Source: CAWEDP01 sp963807925
GTDB lineage: Bacteria > Acidobacteriota > Vicinamibacteria > Vicinamibacterales > CAVVIG01
Direction of reading: 5' to 3'
Length of the DNA stretch: 64,000 nt
Assembly: GCA_963807925.1 (NCBI GenBank)
Contig: CAWEDP010000002.1
Coordinates: forward strand, 744,001-808,000
Shown: positions 9,608-17,596 of the stretch, in pieces
Layout of the letters: each line of letters opens with the position of its first letter
How positions within the stretch are numbered: the first letter of the stretch is position 1
Program-made: the position numbers and the translations under genes
The notes under the pieces: model-generated
What the model saw: the letters and a program-made list of their open reading frames with translations, nothing else
Databases searched by the model: none
What the model was told of the DNA's origin: nothing

Positions 9608-10461
9608 TGATCATCGATCCGCGACGACGATGGTTCCTCCGGGGCTGGCGCGCCTTCGCGGCTCGATCCGGGATCCTCGCCGCGATCATCGTGCTCGCGG
9701 CGGCGTCGCTGGCGGCCCAGCGCGGCCAGGGCCGGCGCGGCGGCGCGCCCCCGGGGCCGCCGCCCACTGGACAGAGCGTCGCGCCGATCGACGTCACCGG
9801 CTACTGGGTGTCGCTCATCGTCGACGAATGGCGGTTCCGGGTCAGCCCCCAGAAGGGCGATATCGCGTACCTCCCGCTCAACGCCCAGGCGCGGCAGCTG
9901 GCGAACGCCTGGGACCCGGCGAAGGACGAAGCCGACGGCAAGCCATGCAAGGCGTATGGCGCGATTGGCGTGATGCAGCGCCCCGGGCGGCTGCACATCA
10001 CCTGGGACAATCCGAGCACGCTCAGGATCGAGGCCGATGCCGGAACGCAGACGAGGCTCGTGCATTTCACGGCGCCGCCGGCCCAGCCCGGCGCGCCGAC
10101 GTGGCAGGGTCATTCGACGGGCAACTGGCAGGCGAACGGCCGCGTGCTGATCGACACCGGCGGCACCGGCTTCGTGCCGGCCTTGCGCCAGACCGGCACC
10201 TCGACCAGCGGCACGATGAAAGTCGTCACCACCAACCTGTTGCCGGGCTACATCCGCAAGAACGGCGTGCCGTACAGCGACAAGGCGGTGCTGACCGAAT
10301 ACTTCAACCGCCTCGCCGGCCAGGAGAACGACTCATACCTCGCGGTGACAGCCATGGTCGAGGATCCGACCTATCTGACCCAGCCCTTCGTCCGGACCTA
10401 CACGTTCAAGAAACTGCCGGACGCCGCAGGCTGGGACCCGACGCCCTGCTGGAACCGGTAG
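9607..10461 (+). CDS. Secreted protein of unknown function, acidobacterial family (paralogue 2)
   Basis: 284 residues, ATG 9607 overlapping the stop of the MBL-fold gene. The N-terminus has a basic stretch and a hydrophobic helix (ILAAIIVLAAASLAAQ), so it is exported, then a low-complexity RGQGRRGGAPPGPPP linker. The mature part contains GYWVSLIVDEWRFRV and the family block VTTNLLPGYIRKNGVP, KAVLTEYFNRLAG, MVEDPTYLTQPFVRTYTF, and ends with DPTPCWNR. It is homologous by eye to the proteins at 7636-8487 and 31724-32578. It is the last gene of the receptor operon, and a convergent gene follows after 9 bases. A lipocalin-like or binding role is possible but unproven. Confidence 0.75.
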   Translation: MIIDPRRRWFLRGWRAFAARSGILAAIIVLAAASLAAQRGQGRRGGAPPGPPPTGQSVAPIDVTGYWVSLIVDEWRFRVSPQKGDIAYLPLNAQARQLANAWDPAKDEADGKPCKAYGAIGVMQRPGRLHITWDNPSTLRIEADAGTQTRLVHFTAPPAQPGAPTWQGHSTGNWQANGRVLIDTGGTGFVPALRQTGTSTSGTMKVVTTNLLPGYIRKNGVPYSDKAVLTEYFNRLAGQENDSYLAVTAMVEDPTYLTQPFVRTYTFKKLPDAAGWDPTPCWNR

Positions 10462-10470
10462 AAACGGCGG

Positions 10471-11523
10471 TCAGGCCGTTGCTTCCCTCCAGAGGCCCAG
10501 CGCCTTTTGTACCGGGCGATCCGAAAAACTGAACACGACCGCGTCCTGCTGTGCCTGGTGCGCGGTGAAGGCCCACGACGGCGCCACGAAGACATCGTGC
10601 GGCTGCCACTCGAACGTGGTGTCGCCGATGCGCGTCTGCCCGCGGCCCTCGATGACGTAGTGCACCGTCGCGTCGGTGCCGCGGTAGGGGAGTCCGGCGA
10701 AGCCCGCCGGCAGGAACTGGATGAAGGCGGCGATGGTCGGCATCGGATAGCCGCCGGTGGCCGGGTTCACGAACTGCAGCTTGATCCCGTGATGCGGATC
10801 GAGCGGATCGCTCCGATACAGCCGGTCGAGCGTCTCGCGGCTGCGGGCGTAGGGATACATGAAGAGCGGCGAGGACGGCCTGGTGGCCGCGTACTCGAGC
10901 GGCATCAAGTTGCCGCCGTAGCGGAGCAGCGCATCGCCCTCCGGCCGCGCGACCGGCTGGATCTCTTGGGGATGGTGCTCGGCGAACCCGGTATCGAACA
11001 TGTTCACGATGGGGATGTCGAGGCCGTCCATCCACACCACGGGGACCTCGCCGGGATTGCCGTGATCGTGATAGGTCCACGACGGCGTCAGGATGAAATC
11101 CCCCGGGCGCATCGTCGTGCGCTCGCCGTCGACGGCGGTATAGGCGCCCTGGCCCTCGATGACGAGGCGAAGCGCCGAGGCGGTGTGTCGATGCGTCGGC
11201 GCGATCTCGCCCGGCAGAATCAACTGGAGGCCCGCATAGAGGCTCTGCGTGATGCGGGCGGCCCCCGGCACGCCGGGGTTCTCGAGGATCAGCACGCGGC
11301 GCTCGGCCTCTTTCGCCGTGATCAGGCGTCCGGCTTCCATGAGCAGCGGCCGCATCTCGTCGTACCGCCACAGGGCCGGGACGATCTGGGGCCGCGGCTG
11401 CTTGGGCACGATCTCGCCGAGCACGTTCCAGAGCGGGGCGGCGTGTTTCTGCAGGAGACGTTCGTTGAACGCGTCCCGTTCCGGCGACGACTCAGGTCGG
11501 GTGTAGAAGGCCGCCGTATCCAT
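10471..11523 (-). CDS. Gentisate 1,2-dioxygenase-like bicupin
   Basis: 350 residues with two cupin barrels. The first holds THRHTASALRLVIEG, the histidine-rich iron site of gentisate, salicylate and 1-hydroxy-2-naphthoate dioxygenases, followed by PGDFILTPSWTYHDHGN. The second holds ATVHYVIEGRGQTRIG and PHDVFVAPSW. These enzymes open gentisate between C1 and C2 to maleylpyruvate using Fe(II) and O2. It lies 19 bases downstream of an FAH hydrolase that could take the ring-cleavage product, a standard pairing. No maleylpyruvate isomerase is visible nearby, so either the hydrolase acts on maleylpyruvate directly or the isomerase is elsewhere. Sister substrates such as salicylate remain possible. 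Confidence 0.88.
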   Translation of the reverse strand: MDTAAFYTRPESSPERDAFNERLLQKHAAPLWNVLGEIVPKQPRPQIVPALWRYDEMRPLLMEAGRLITAKEAERRVLILENPGVPGAARITQSLYAGLQLILPGEIAPTHRHTASALRLVIEGQGAYTAVDGERTTMRPGDFILTPSWTYHDHGNPGEVPVVWMDGLDIPIVNMFDTGFAEHHPQEIQPVARPEGDALLRYGGNLMPLEYAATRPSSPLFMYPYARSRETLDRLYRSDPLDPHHGIKLQFVNPATGGYPMPTIAAFIQFLPAGFAGLPYRGTDATVHYVIEGRGQTRIGDTTFEWQPHDVFVAPSWAFTAHQAQQDAVVFSFSDRPVQKALGLWREATA

Positions 11524-11542
11524 GTGATCTCCTCCGCCGACG

Positions 11543-12400
11543 CTATGCGGCGCGAACCTGGACGACCATCGTGCCGATGCGATCGATGGCCGCGGTGATG
11601 GTATCGCCCGGATGAATCGGGCCGACGCCCTCGGGTGTGCCCGTGAAGATGACGTCGCCCGGTACCAGCGTGTAGAACGACGATGCGTATTCGATGAGCT
11701 CGGGGACGCTCAGGATGAGATCGGCCGTGTTCGAGTGCTGGCGCAGCGCGCCGTTGACGGAGAGCCGCACGTCGAGCCCGCCCGGATCGCCGATCTCGTC
11801 GGAGGTCACCAGCCACGGCCCGAGGACGCTGTACCCGTCGGGCGACTTGCGGAGGCTGCGCTCTTCCGGGCCCCGAATGGTGATGTCGAGTCCGATGCAG
11901 TAGCCGGCGACGCAGTCCAGCGCCCGGTCGCGTGCGACCCGGCTCGCGCGCTTGCCGATCACGCACGCAAGCTCCACTTCGTGGTCGTTCCTCCGCTCCG
12001 GCGCGCGGAGAGGGACGCCTTCGCCGGCGCCGACGGCCGAGCTCGTCGCCTTCAGGAAGAGGCCGGCGCGCTGGATGACCGGAATGGGAGTGCCGTGGTG
12101 GATGTCGGCGCTCGCCCGGACCTCGTCGAGATGCCGCTGGTAGTTCACCGGCGCCGCAATGAGCTTGCCGGGGTTCGCGACGGGGCTGAGCAGGCGGAGG
12201 CCGTCGAGCGGCTCGCAGCGGGCGACCTCCGCCACCGCGCAGACACGCGGCCTGAGCGCCTCGAGATGTTCGATGAACACGTCAACCGACGGCAGCGGAT
12301 ACCGATACGCGGGCAGGACGTCAAGCGCGGCCGTGACGTCTCGCACGCTCGTCCCGTCCACGAGACCGAGACGCCCGCTCCCGAATCGGCAAAGCCGCAT
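11543..12400 (-). CDS. FAH-family hydrolase, likely fumarylpyruvate/maleylpyruvate hydrolase
   Basis: 285 residues starting MRLCRFGSGRLGLVDG, a typical FAH-family N-terminus. Catalytic-domain features are NYQRHLDE, the metal site HEVELACVIGKRASRV (with GYCIGLDITIRG after it), the GPWLVTSDEIGDP loop and the C-terminal TGTPEGVGPIHPGD. It is the first gene of a two-gene minus operon with gentisate dioxygenase, so its inferred job is to split the ring-cleavage product into pyruvate and fumarate or maleate. It differs clearly from the paralogue at 3060-3974. The start codon faces a divergent cupin gene (12484), with about 80 bases of shared upstream region that contain GTCGAATCGAC (12411-12421), a short palindrome. 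Confidence 0.86.
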   Translation of the reverse strand: MRLCRFGSGRLGLVDGTSVRDVTAALDVLPAYRYPLPSVDVFIEHLEALRPRVCAVAEVARCEPLDGLRLLSPVANPGKLIAAPVNYQRHLDEVRASADIHHGTPIPVIQRAGLFLKATSSAVGAGEGVPLRAPERRNDHEVELACVIGKRASRVARDRALDCVAGYCIGLDITIRGPEERSLRKSPDGYSVLGPWLVTSDEIGDPGGLDVRLSVNGALRQHSNTADLILSVPELIEYASSFYTLVPGDVIFTGTPEGVGPIHPGDTITAAIDRIGTMVVQVRAA

Positions 12401-12483
12401 ACAATGTTCGGTCGAATCGACTCATTTATGCCACGAAACCATGGAAACGTGAAACGGGCGTCGAACGCGCCGGAGGAACGAGA

Positions 12484-12900
12484 GTGGCTTACATCTTTCA
12501 TCAGGATCAGTTGCCGCATCTGGTGTCGGAGGTCCCCGGCCGGAAGCGGACGTTCTTCGTCAACAAGGAGCTGACCAGGATCGACGACATGCTCGCGGGC
12601 GTGATGCAGTACGACTCCGGCGCGTCGTCGCCGTACCATTATCACGAGGTCTGCGAGCACTTCTACTTCATCATCGACGGCCAGGGGCGCGTGGAAACCG
12701 AAGACGGCACCCGCGATGTCGGACCCGGCACGCTGGTGTTCATCCCGCCCGAGACGAGGCATCGTCTCCGGTCGGCCGGCGGACCGCTGTTCTACTTCGA
12801 GTTCCAGGCGCCGAATCGCTTCAAGACGCACATCCTCGACGGCACGCCGGCGGACCTGAACTGGAACCGGGTGGACGGCAGCGTGTGGGTGCAGAGCTGA
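12484..12900 (+). CDS. Single-domain cupin protein
   Basis: 138 residues from GTG 12484, with GGAGGA about 9 bases upstream. Cupin motif 1 is visible as SPYHYHEVCEHFYFIIDGQGRVE (HxH, then E and a later H) and motif 2 as DVGPGTLVFIPPETRHRL. The metal ligands therefore appear intact. Such small cupins include ring-cleavage dioxygenases, isomerases and sensor-like proteins. It diverges from the gentisate operon and is followed after 24 bases by a second small cupin. The substrate is unknown; an accessory role in aromatic acid turnover is inferred from the location only. Confidence 0.8.
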   Translation: MAYIFHQDQLPHLVSEVPGRKRTFFVNKELTRIDDMLAGVMQYDSGASSPYHYHEVCEHFYFIIDGQGRVETEDGTRDVGPGTLVFIPPETRHRLRSAGGPLFYFEFQAPNRFKTHILDGTPADLNWNRVDGSVWVQS

Positions 12901-12911
12901 CCCCGGGGTCA
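12898..12911. repeat. 14-bp perfect palindrome spanning a stop codon
   Basis: TGACCCCGGGGTCA is a perfect palindrome whose first three bases are the TGA stop of the cupin gene at 12484-12900. It lies 14 bases before the next cupin's start. It could be a regulator site, an RNA hairpin between the two genes, or a chance GC-rich palindrome. Confidence 0.4.
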
Positions 12912-12924
12912 ACCGAGAGGACAC

Positions 12925-13272
12925 ATGGCGAATACCTACATCGACACGAACGCGCTGCCCCGGACGACGGTGCCGGGCGCCGGCGAATTCACCGAGGTGC
13001 TGAACGCCGCGCTGTGCGGCGCAAAGAACGTGGTCGGCGCGTTGCGCTGGCTGGCTCGCGGGGACCAGTACGAAGCCCGTTCGGATGCGCGGACCCACCA
13101 GCTGATCTACCTGATGGAAGGCAACGGCACCATCACGTTGAACGGGCAGTCGCATGATGTCGGCAAGGGCGCCGGCATCTATCTCGGACCCTCCGAGTCG
13201 GCCCGCATCGCGCAGTCCGGCGAGGCGACGCTGAAGCTGTTCCACCTGGCGGTGCCGTTGCAGGCCCGGTGA
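12925..13272 (+). CDS. Single-domain cupin protein
   Basis: 115 residues, MANTYIDTNALP. The cupin core covers residues about 45-110: LIYLMEGNGTITLNG, then VGKGAGIYLGPSESARI, then FHLAVPL. The first motif has a single histidine (ARTHQLIYLMEG) in place of the usual HxH, so metal binding may be weakened. The protein lies 24 bases after the other small cupin and probably shares its transcript. The function is not recognised. A sensory, isomerase or accessory role in aromatic acid degradation is possible. Confidence 0.75.
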   Translation: MANTYIDTNALPRTTVPGAGEFTEVLNAALCGAKNVVGALRWLARGDQYEARSDARTHQLIYLMEGNGTITLNGQSHDVGKGAGIYLGPSESARIAQSGEATLKLFHLAVPLQAR

Positions 13273-13303
13273 GCTCGCGCGCGAACACCACGAATCACGA
13301 CGC

Positions 13304-13924
13304 TTACTTACCGGCCGGCGCTCCCGCCGGCGGGATCGGATCCGGCACGTGGTTGCTGATGGCCGGGATGGTGCGCAGATACGCCCAGATTGCCTTCAGA
13401 TCCTCGTCGCTCAGCTGCGAGTACCAGTTCCACGGCATCGGCGGCAGGATATCGCGCGAGGTGCCGAGGTGCTTTCCCGACTTCAGGGCCTTGACGAACA
13501 GTTCTTCCGTCCATGGGCCCCCGGCGCCGGTGCCGGTGTTCTGATCCGGCGTCAGGTTCGCCGAGAAGGAGACGCCCCACGGCCCGCTCCAGGCGGTGAG
13601 GGTATCGGTGGTCCCGATGGTCCAGGGGCTGCCGGGCACGGGCTTGTAGGGCGCGGTGATCTTGATGTCCTCGGGATGGCCCGACAGCATCCGGCTCATG
13701 TCGGGCTCGGGGCCGTTCGGTCCCAGTTTCTTGGTGGTGTGGCAGTCGTTGCAGCCGCCCGCGATCACGAGCACTTTACCGCGCTCGGCCGGCGTTTGCG
13801 CCGGCGCGGCTGCGGGCGCCGATGACGCCGGCGGCGGCGCCGGGGGTTGGTTACATGCGGAAATCACGAGCGCGAGCGGCAAGGAGGCCGCAGCACGGGC
13901 CACGCGATTCGGGAGACAACGCAT
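13304..13924 (-). CDS. Lipoprotein cytochrome c (single haem)
   Basis: 206 residues from MRCLPNRVAR at 13924; an in-frame ATG at 13939 adds five residues. The signal peptide ends in a lipobox (ALVISAC), so the mature protein is probably lipid-anchored in the periplasm. A Pro/Ala linker follows. The haem site is CNDCH, and DILPPMPWNWY probably supplies the axial Met. The C-terminus (LSDEDLKAIWAYLRTIP) is the standard last helix of class I cytochromes c. It would carry electrons from periplasmic dehydrogenases. A PQQ sugar dehydrogenase gene is divergently transcribed 167 bases away and is the obvious partner. Confidence 0.86.
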   Translation of the reverse strand: MRCLPNRVARAAASLPLALVISACNQPPAPPPASSAPAAAPAQTPAERGKVLVIAGGCNDCHTTKKLGPNGPEPDMSRMLSGHPEDIKITAPYKPVPGSPWTIGTTDTLTAWSGPWGVSFSANLTPDQNTGTGAGGPWTEELFVKALKSGKHLGTSRDILPPMPWNWYSQLSDEDLKAIWAYLRTIPAISNHVPDPIPPAGAPAGK

Positions 13925-14090
13925 CAACTTCGCCTCCATCTTGGTGAATGACGACGCGAACTATACAACATTGCCGGCGCTTTCCAGCCGCGCGGATCCG
14001 GCCGTATACTCAACGCCGGTTGAAGGCGAAGCGGCCGCCGGACACCACTGATTAGCGGCTTTGCGCGCTGGCTCAGAAGGAGAGACGTCG

Positions 14091-15428
14091 ATGAGACTCG
14101 GTCAATGGACAGCGACGATCGGGGGCGCGGTGGCGGTGGCGGCGGCAGTCAGCGTGGCGGGCGCGCAGCAGGGTCCGCCCGGCGGCCGCGGCGGCGCCCG
14201 GGGAGGCGGACGGGGGCAGCCGACGGCGCCGCCGCCAATCAGCTGGCCGTCCCCCCCGATTCCGGACACGCCGATCCTCGAAGACACTGCGATTGCGCGC
14301 CCGATCCGGATCGTCCCCCTCAAGGGCTTCACGCAGCCATGGAGCATGGCGTTCCTGCCCGACGGGTCGATGCTCGTGACCGAGCGCGGCGGCAAGCTGC
14401 GAATCGTGCGCAACGGCGCGCTGGATCCGAATCCGGTGTCCGGCGTCCCGCAGGTTCAGGCCGCCGGGCTGGCCGGCCTGATGGACATCGCCCTGCATCC
14501 GCGGTTCGCCGAGAACAAGCTGGTGTACCTCACGTATCACAAGCCGCAGGCCAATGCGCCCGCGCCGCCCCCGGGCGGACGGGGCGGCGGGGCGCCCGGC
14601 GTGATTACCCTCGCGCGCGGACGCTGGGACGGCAACGGGCTCGTCGAGGTGAAGGACATCTTCACGGCCGCTCCCACCGGCAACGCGTCGCGCATCATCT
14701 TCGGCCGCGACGGCATGATCTACATGAGCATCGGGTCCGGCGATCCGCCGCCGCCGTATACCGACATCGCGTCGGCGGCCGCCCAGGATCTCAACAGCCT
14801 GTCGGGCAAGGTGCTGCGACTGAAAGACGACGGCACCGTGCCGCCGGACAATCCGTTCGTCGGCCGCGCCGGGGTTCGGCCGGAAATCTACACGCTCGGC
14901 CATCGCAACATCCTCGGACTCGCGGTCGAGCCCGACAACGGCGCCATCTGGTCGGTGGAAAACGGCCCGAACGGCGGCGACGAAGTGAACGTGCTGCAGC
15001 CGGGCAGCAACTACGGCTGGCCGGTGGTGAACACCGGACGCTTCTACCTCGGGCCGCGCGTCAACGCCAAGTTCGACCATGAAGGCATGGAGCAGCCGAT
15101 AGTGTTCTGGGTGCCGGCGATCGCGCCGTCGGGATTGACCTTCTACACGGGCGATCGCTTCCCGCAGTGGAAGGGGAACCTCTTCGTCGGCGGGATGCGC
15201 CGGGGCGAGGTCCCGCGCTCGGGCCATCTCGAGCGCATCGACTTCAACGACAAGTGGGAGGAGCTTCACCGCGAGTCGATGCTGCGGGAGCTCCAGAACC
15301 GGGTGCGCGACGTGCGACAGGGGCTCGACGGACTGATCTACGTGCTGACCGCGGAGAACGACGGCGCGTTGCTGCGCCTCGAGCCCGGGCCCGCACCGCC
15401 CGCGGCCGCCGGACGCGGAGGCCGGTAA
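14091..15428 (+). CDS. PQQ-dependent soluble sugar dehydrogenase family (YliI/Asd-like)
   Basis: 445 residues. ATG 14091 follows AGAAGGAGAG at 6 bases; the upstream in-frame start lacks a ribosome site. The signal peptide (AVAVAAAVSVAGA) leads to a low-complexity GGRGGARGGG region and then a six-bladed beta-propeller: TQPWSMAFLPDGSMLVTERGGKLRIV, LMDIALHPRF, GRDGMIYMSIGSGD, YTLGHRNILGLAVEP, ENGPNGGDEVNVLQPGSNYGWPVV. These match glucose/sorbosone and aldose sugar dehydrogenases, which use PQQ and Ca2+ to oxidise sugars in the periplasm. The divergent cytochrome c is a plausible electron acceptor. The next gene follows after 15 bases. Confidence 0.87.
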   Translation: MRLGQWTATIGGAVAVAAAVSVAGAQQGPPGGRGGARGGGRGQPTAPPPISWPSPPIPDTPILEDTAIARPIRIVPLKGFTQPWSMAFLPDGSMLVTERGGKLRIVRNGALDPNPVSGVPQVQAAGLAGLMDIALHPRFAENKLVYLTYHKPQANAPAPPPGGRGGGAPGVITLARGRWDGNGLVEVKDIFTAAPTGNASRIIFGRDGMIYMSIGSGDPPPPYTDIASAAAQDLNSLSGKVLRLKDDGTVPPDNPFVGRAGVRPEIYTLGHRNILGLAVEPDNGAIWSVENGPNGGDEVNVLQPGSNYGWPVVNTGRFYLGPRVNAKFDHEGMEQPIVFWVPAIAPSGLTFYTGDRFPQWKGNLFVGGMRRGEVPRSGHLERIDFNDKWEELHRESMLRELQNRVRDVRQGLDGLIYVLTAENDGALLRLEPGPAPPAAAGRGGR

Positions 15429-15443
15429 TCGGTCGGTCGGACC

Positions 15444-17444
15444 ATGTTGGCATCGACTGTCCGGTGTGTCGTTCTGGCCGCGCTCGGGGCGCTCGCCGCT
15501 CGTCCGGTGGCCGCCCAGACCGCCACCGTCAGCGGCGAGTTCACCGCCGAACCGCCGACGCTCCTGTCGCTCGGCTTCGATTGGAGGATCGCCGGCGACG
15601 ACAATCGCAACGCGCACGTCGACGTCACGTTCCGCAGGAGGGGCGATGAGCAGTGGCATCCGGGTCTGCCGCTGCTGCGCCTGCAGCGCGAACGGGTGAA
15701 CGGCGCGCCGCCGGCCGCCAATCCGAATCCCAACGCGCAACGTCCGCCCTTCGACTACGTCGTGCCCAACATGTTTTCCGGCAGCATCCTCAACCTGCAG
15801 CCGGACACCGAGTACGAATGTCGCTTCGTGCTGGCCGATCCCGACGGCGTCACGGGTCAGACGACGAAGACCGTGACGGTGCGCACCCGGAAGGAACCGC
15901 AACCGGCGACGGGCGGCAAGGTGTACCACGTCTATCCGGTGGGCTATCAGGGACAGAAGGAGGAGCCGGCGTTCACGGGGCTGATGAGCGCGTACTACAC
16001 GGGCACGGCGCATTACGACTACGAGAATGCGTTTCCGCCGCGCGTGCAGCGGGGGGACGTAATCCTCGTCCACGCGGGTCTCTACGTGAGCGACCGGTTC
16101 CACTACATGAACGGCGCCGCCCGGCCCGGCTACCTCGCGCTCGGGACGGTGTTCGACGGCACCTACTACCTGACGCAGAGCGGCACGCCCGACAAGCCGA
16201 TCGTCATCAAGGGGGCCGGCGACGGAGAGGCGATTTTCGACGGCGACGGCGCGCAGAACCTGTTCAACGTCATGGCGGCGAACTACAACTACTTCGAGGG
16301 CCTCACCATCCGGAACACCAACGTGGCGTTCCTCGCCGGCATCAAGAACATCGCGGGATCGAGCGGGTTCACGCTGAAGCACTCGAAGATCTACAACGTC
16401 GGCCGGGCGGTGCAGGACGACTGGTCCGGGTCGAAGAACTACTACATCGCCGACAACATCCTCATCGGGCGCCATGACCCGGAGCGGATGATGAGCTGGA
16501 TCGGCGAGCTCTGGTCCAGGTTTCCCGGCTTTCCCGAGCTCCTGACCTCCGAGTACGCCGTGAAGGTCTACGGCCAGGGGCACGTCGTCGCCTACAACTA
16601 CATCGCGCACTGGCACGACGGCGTCGACGTGGCGACCTACGGCAACCCTGACGGGGCGCCGGAGGAGGTCGCCGACCGGCTGCCGGTCTCGATCGATTTC
16701 TACGGGAACGACATCTTCAACATGGGGGACAACTGCGTGGAGTCGGACGGCGGGGCGCGCAACATTCGCGTGTTCCGGAACCGCTGCTTCAATTCCGCGG
16801 CGCAGGCCCTGAGCGCGCAGCCGATGTTCGGCGGTCCGGTGTACTTCTACCAGAACCTGGTGTACAACGCGCCGGCCAGCGGGTCGATGAAATTCGTGGC
16901 GACGCCGGCCGGCGTGCTCTGCTATCAGAACACGTTCATCGGCGAGGTCATCGCCCGCGGGCCGGCGTCGAACGTGCACTTCCGCAACAACCTCGTGATC
17001 GCCCAGGGGGCGGGCGATCCGGTGTTCGCGGTCGGCACCTACACGAACTACTCGTCCTCCGACTACAACGGCTTCCGGCCGAACCCGAACGTGGACGACG
17101 GGTTCGAGTGGAATTCGCCGCCGCCCGACGTGCGGGCCGACTATTCCCGGGCGCCGGCGCCCCGCCGATTCAAGACGCTGCGCGAGTACAGCGAGGCCAC
17201 CCATCAGGACACGCACAGCGTGCTCGTCGATTACGACGTCTTCGTCCGGGTGACGATGCCCGACCGATCGGATCCGCAGCGGCTGTACAGCCCGGAAGGT
17301 CTGGACTTTCGGCTGAAGCCCGGATCGGCCGCGGTCGACGCCGGCATCGTGCTGCCGACGATCACCGACGGCTTCACGGGCCGCGCGCCGGATCTCGGCG
17401 CGTACGAGACAGATCGCCCGCTGGCGCACTACGGCCCGCGGTAG
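15444..17444 (+). CDS. Secreted right-handed beta-helix protein
   Basis: 666 residues with a signal peptide (VVLAALGALAARPVAAQ). Residues about 25-150 form a fibronectin-like beta domain with LQPDTEYECRFVLADPDG. Residues about 240-600 carry the repeating short strands of a parallel beta-helix: NYFEGLTIRNTNVAFL, FTLKHSKIYNVG, YYIADNILIG, HVVAYNYIAHWHDG, RVFRNRCFNSA. It resembles pectate-lyase-superfamily and parallel-beta-helix-repeat proteins, but a canonical lyase active site is not evident. It is probably a surface or periplasmic polysaccharide-acting or binding protein. It sits 15 bases after the PQQ sugar dehydrogenase, so the two may be one transcript. Confidence 0.8.
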   Translation: MLASTVRCVVLAALGALAARPVAAQTATVSGEFTAEPPTLLSLGFDWRIAGDDNRNAHVDVTFRRRGDEQWHPGLPLLRLQRERVNGAPPAANPNPNAQRPPFDYVVPNMFSGSILNLQPDTEYECRFVLADPDGVTGQTTKTVTVRTRKEPQPATGGKVYHVYPVGYQGQKEEPAFTGLMSAYYTGTAHYDYENAFPPRVQRGDVILVHAGLYVSDRFHYMNGAARPGYLALGTVFDGTYYLTQSGTPDKPIVIKGAGDGEAIFDGDGAQNLFNVMAANYNYFEGLTIRNTNVAFLAGIKNIAGSSGFTLKHSKIYNVGRAVQDDWSGSKNYYIADNILIGRHDPERMMSWIGELWSRFPGFPELLTSEYAVKVYGQGHVVAYNYIAHWHDGVDVATYGNPDGAPEEVADRLPVSIDFYGNDIFNMGDNCVESDGGARNIRVFRNRCFNSAAQALSAQPMFGGPVYFYQNLVYNAPASGSMKFVATPAGVLCYQNTFIGEVIARGPASNVHFRNNLVIAQGAGDPVFAVGTYTNYSSSDYNGFRPNPNVDDGFEWNSPPPDVRADYSRAPAPRRFKTLREYSEATHQDTHSVLVDYDVFVRVTMPDRSDPQRLYSPEGLDFRLKPGSAAVDAGIVLPTITDGFTGRAPDLGAYETDRPLAHYGPR

Positions 17445-17584
17445 GTCCCTCTGAACCGCGTCTCCGGATCCCGTCTCCGAGGACTGTCGAACCTGCGACG
17501 TGCCGACGAGCGCCGGCGCGTCGAAAGCGGACACGCCGGATCTCCGGTCGCGCGCGCGTTTAGGCGGACCGCGCGGGGCGAACA

Positions 17585-17590
17585 TATAAT
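17585..17590 (+). promoter_or_regulatory. Consensus -10 element, likely leaderless start
   Basis: A perfect TATAAT lies with its last base only 6 bases before the GTG start at 17597. Transcription normally begins about 7 bases after the -10, so the mRNA would begin at or next to the start codon. No ribosome site precedes the GTG, and no good -35 is visible. Confidence 0.5.
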
Positions 17591-17596
17591 CGCCTC

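Noticed and set aside
10463..10480. Hairpin AACGGC-GCCGTT between the convergent genes
   Set aside because: Only six base pairs and no T-tract on either side; part of it is coding for the minus gene end.
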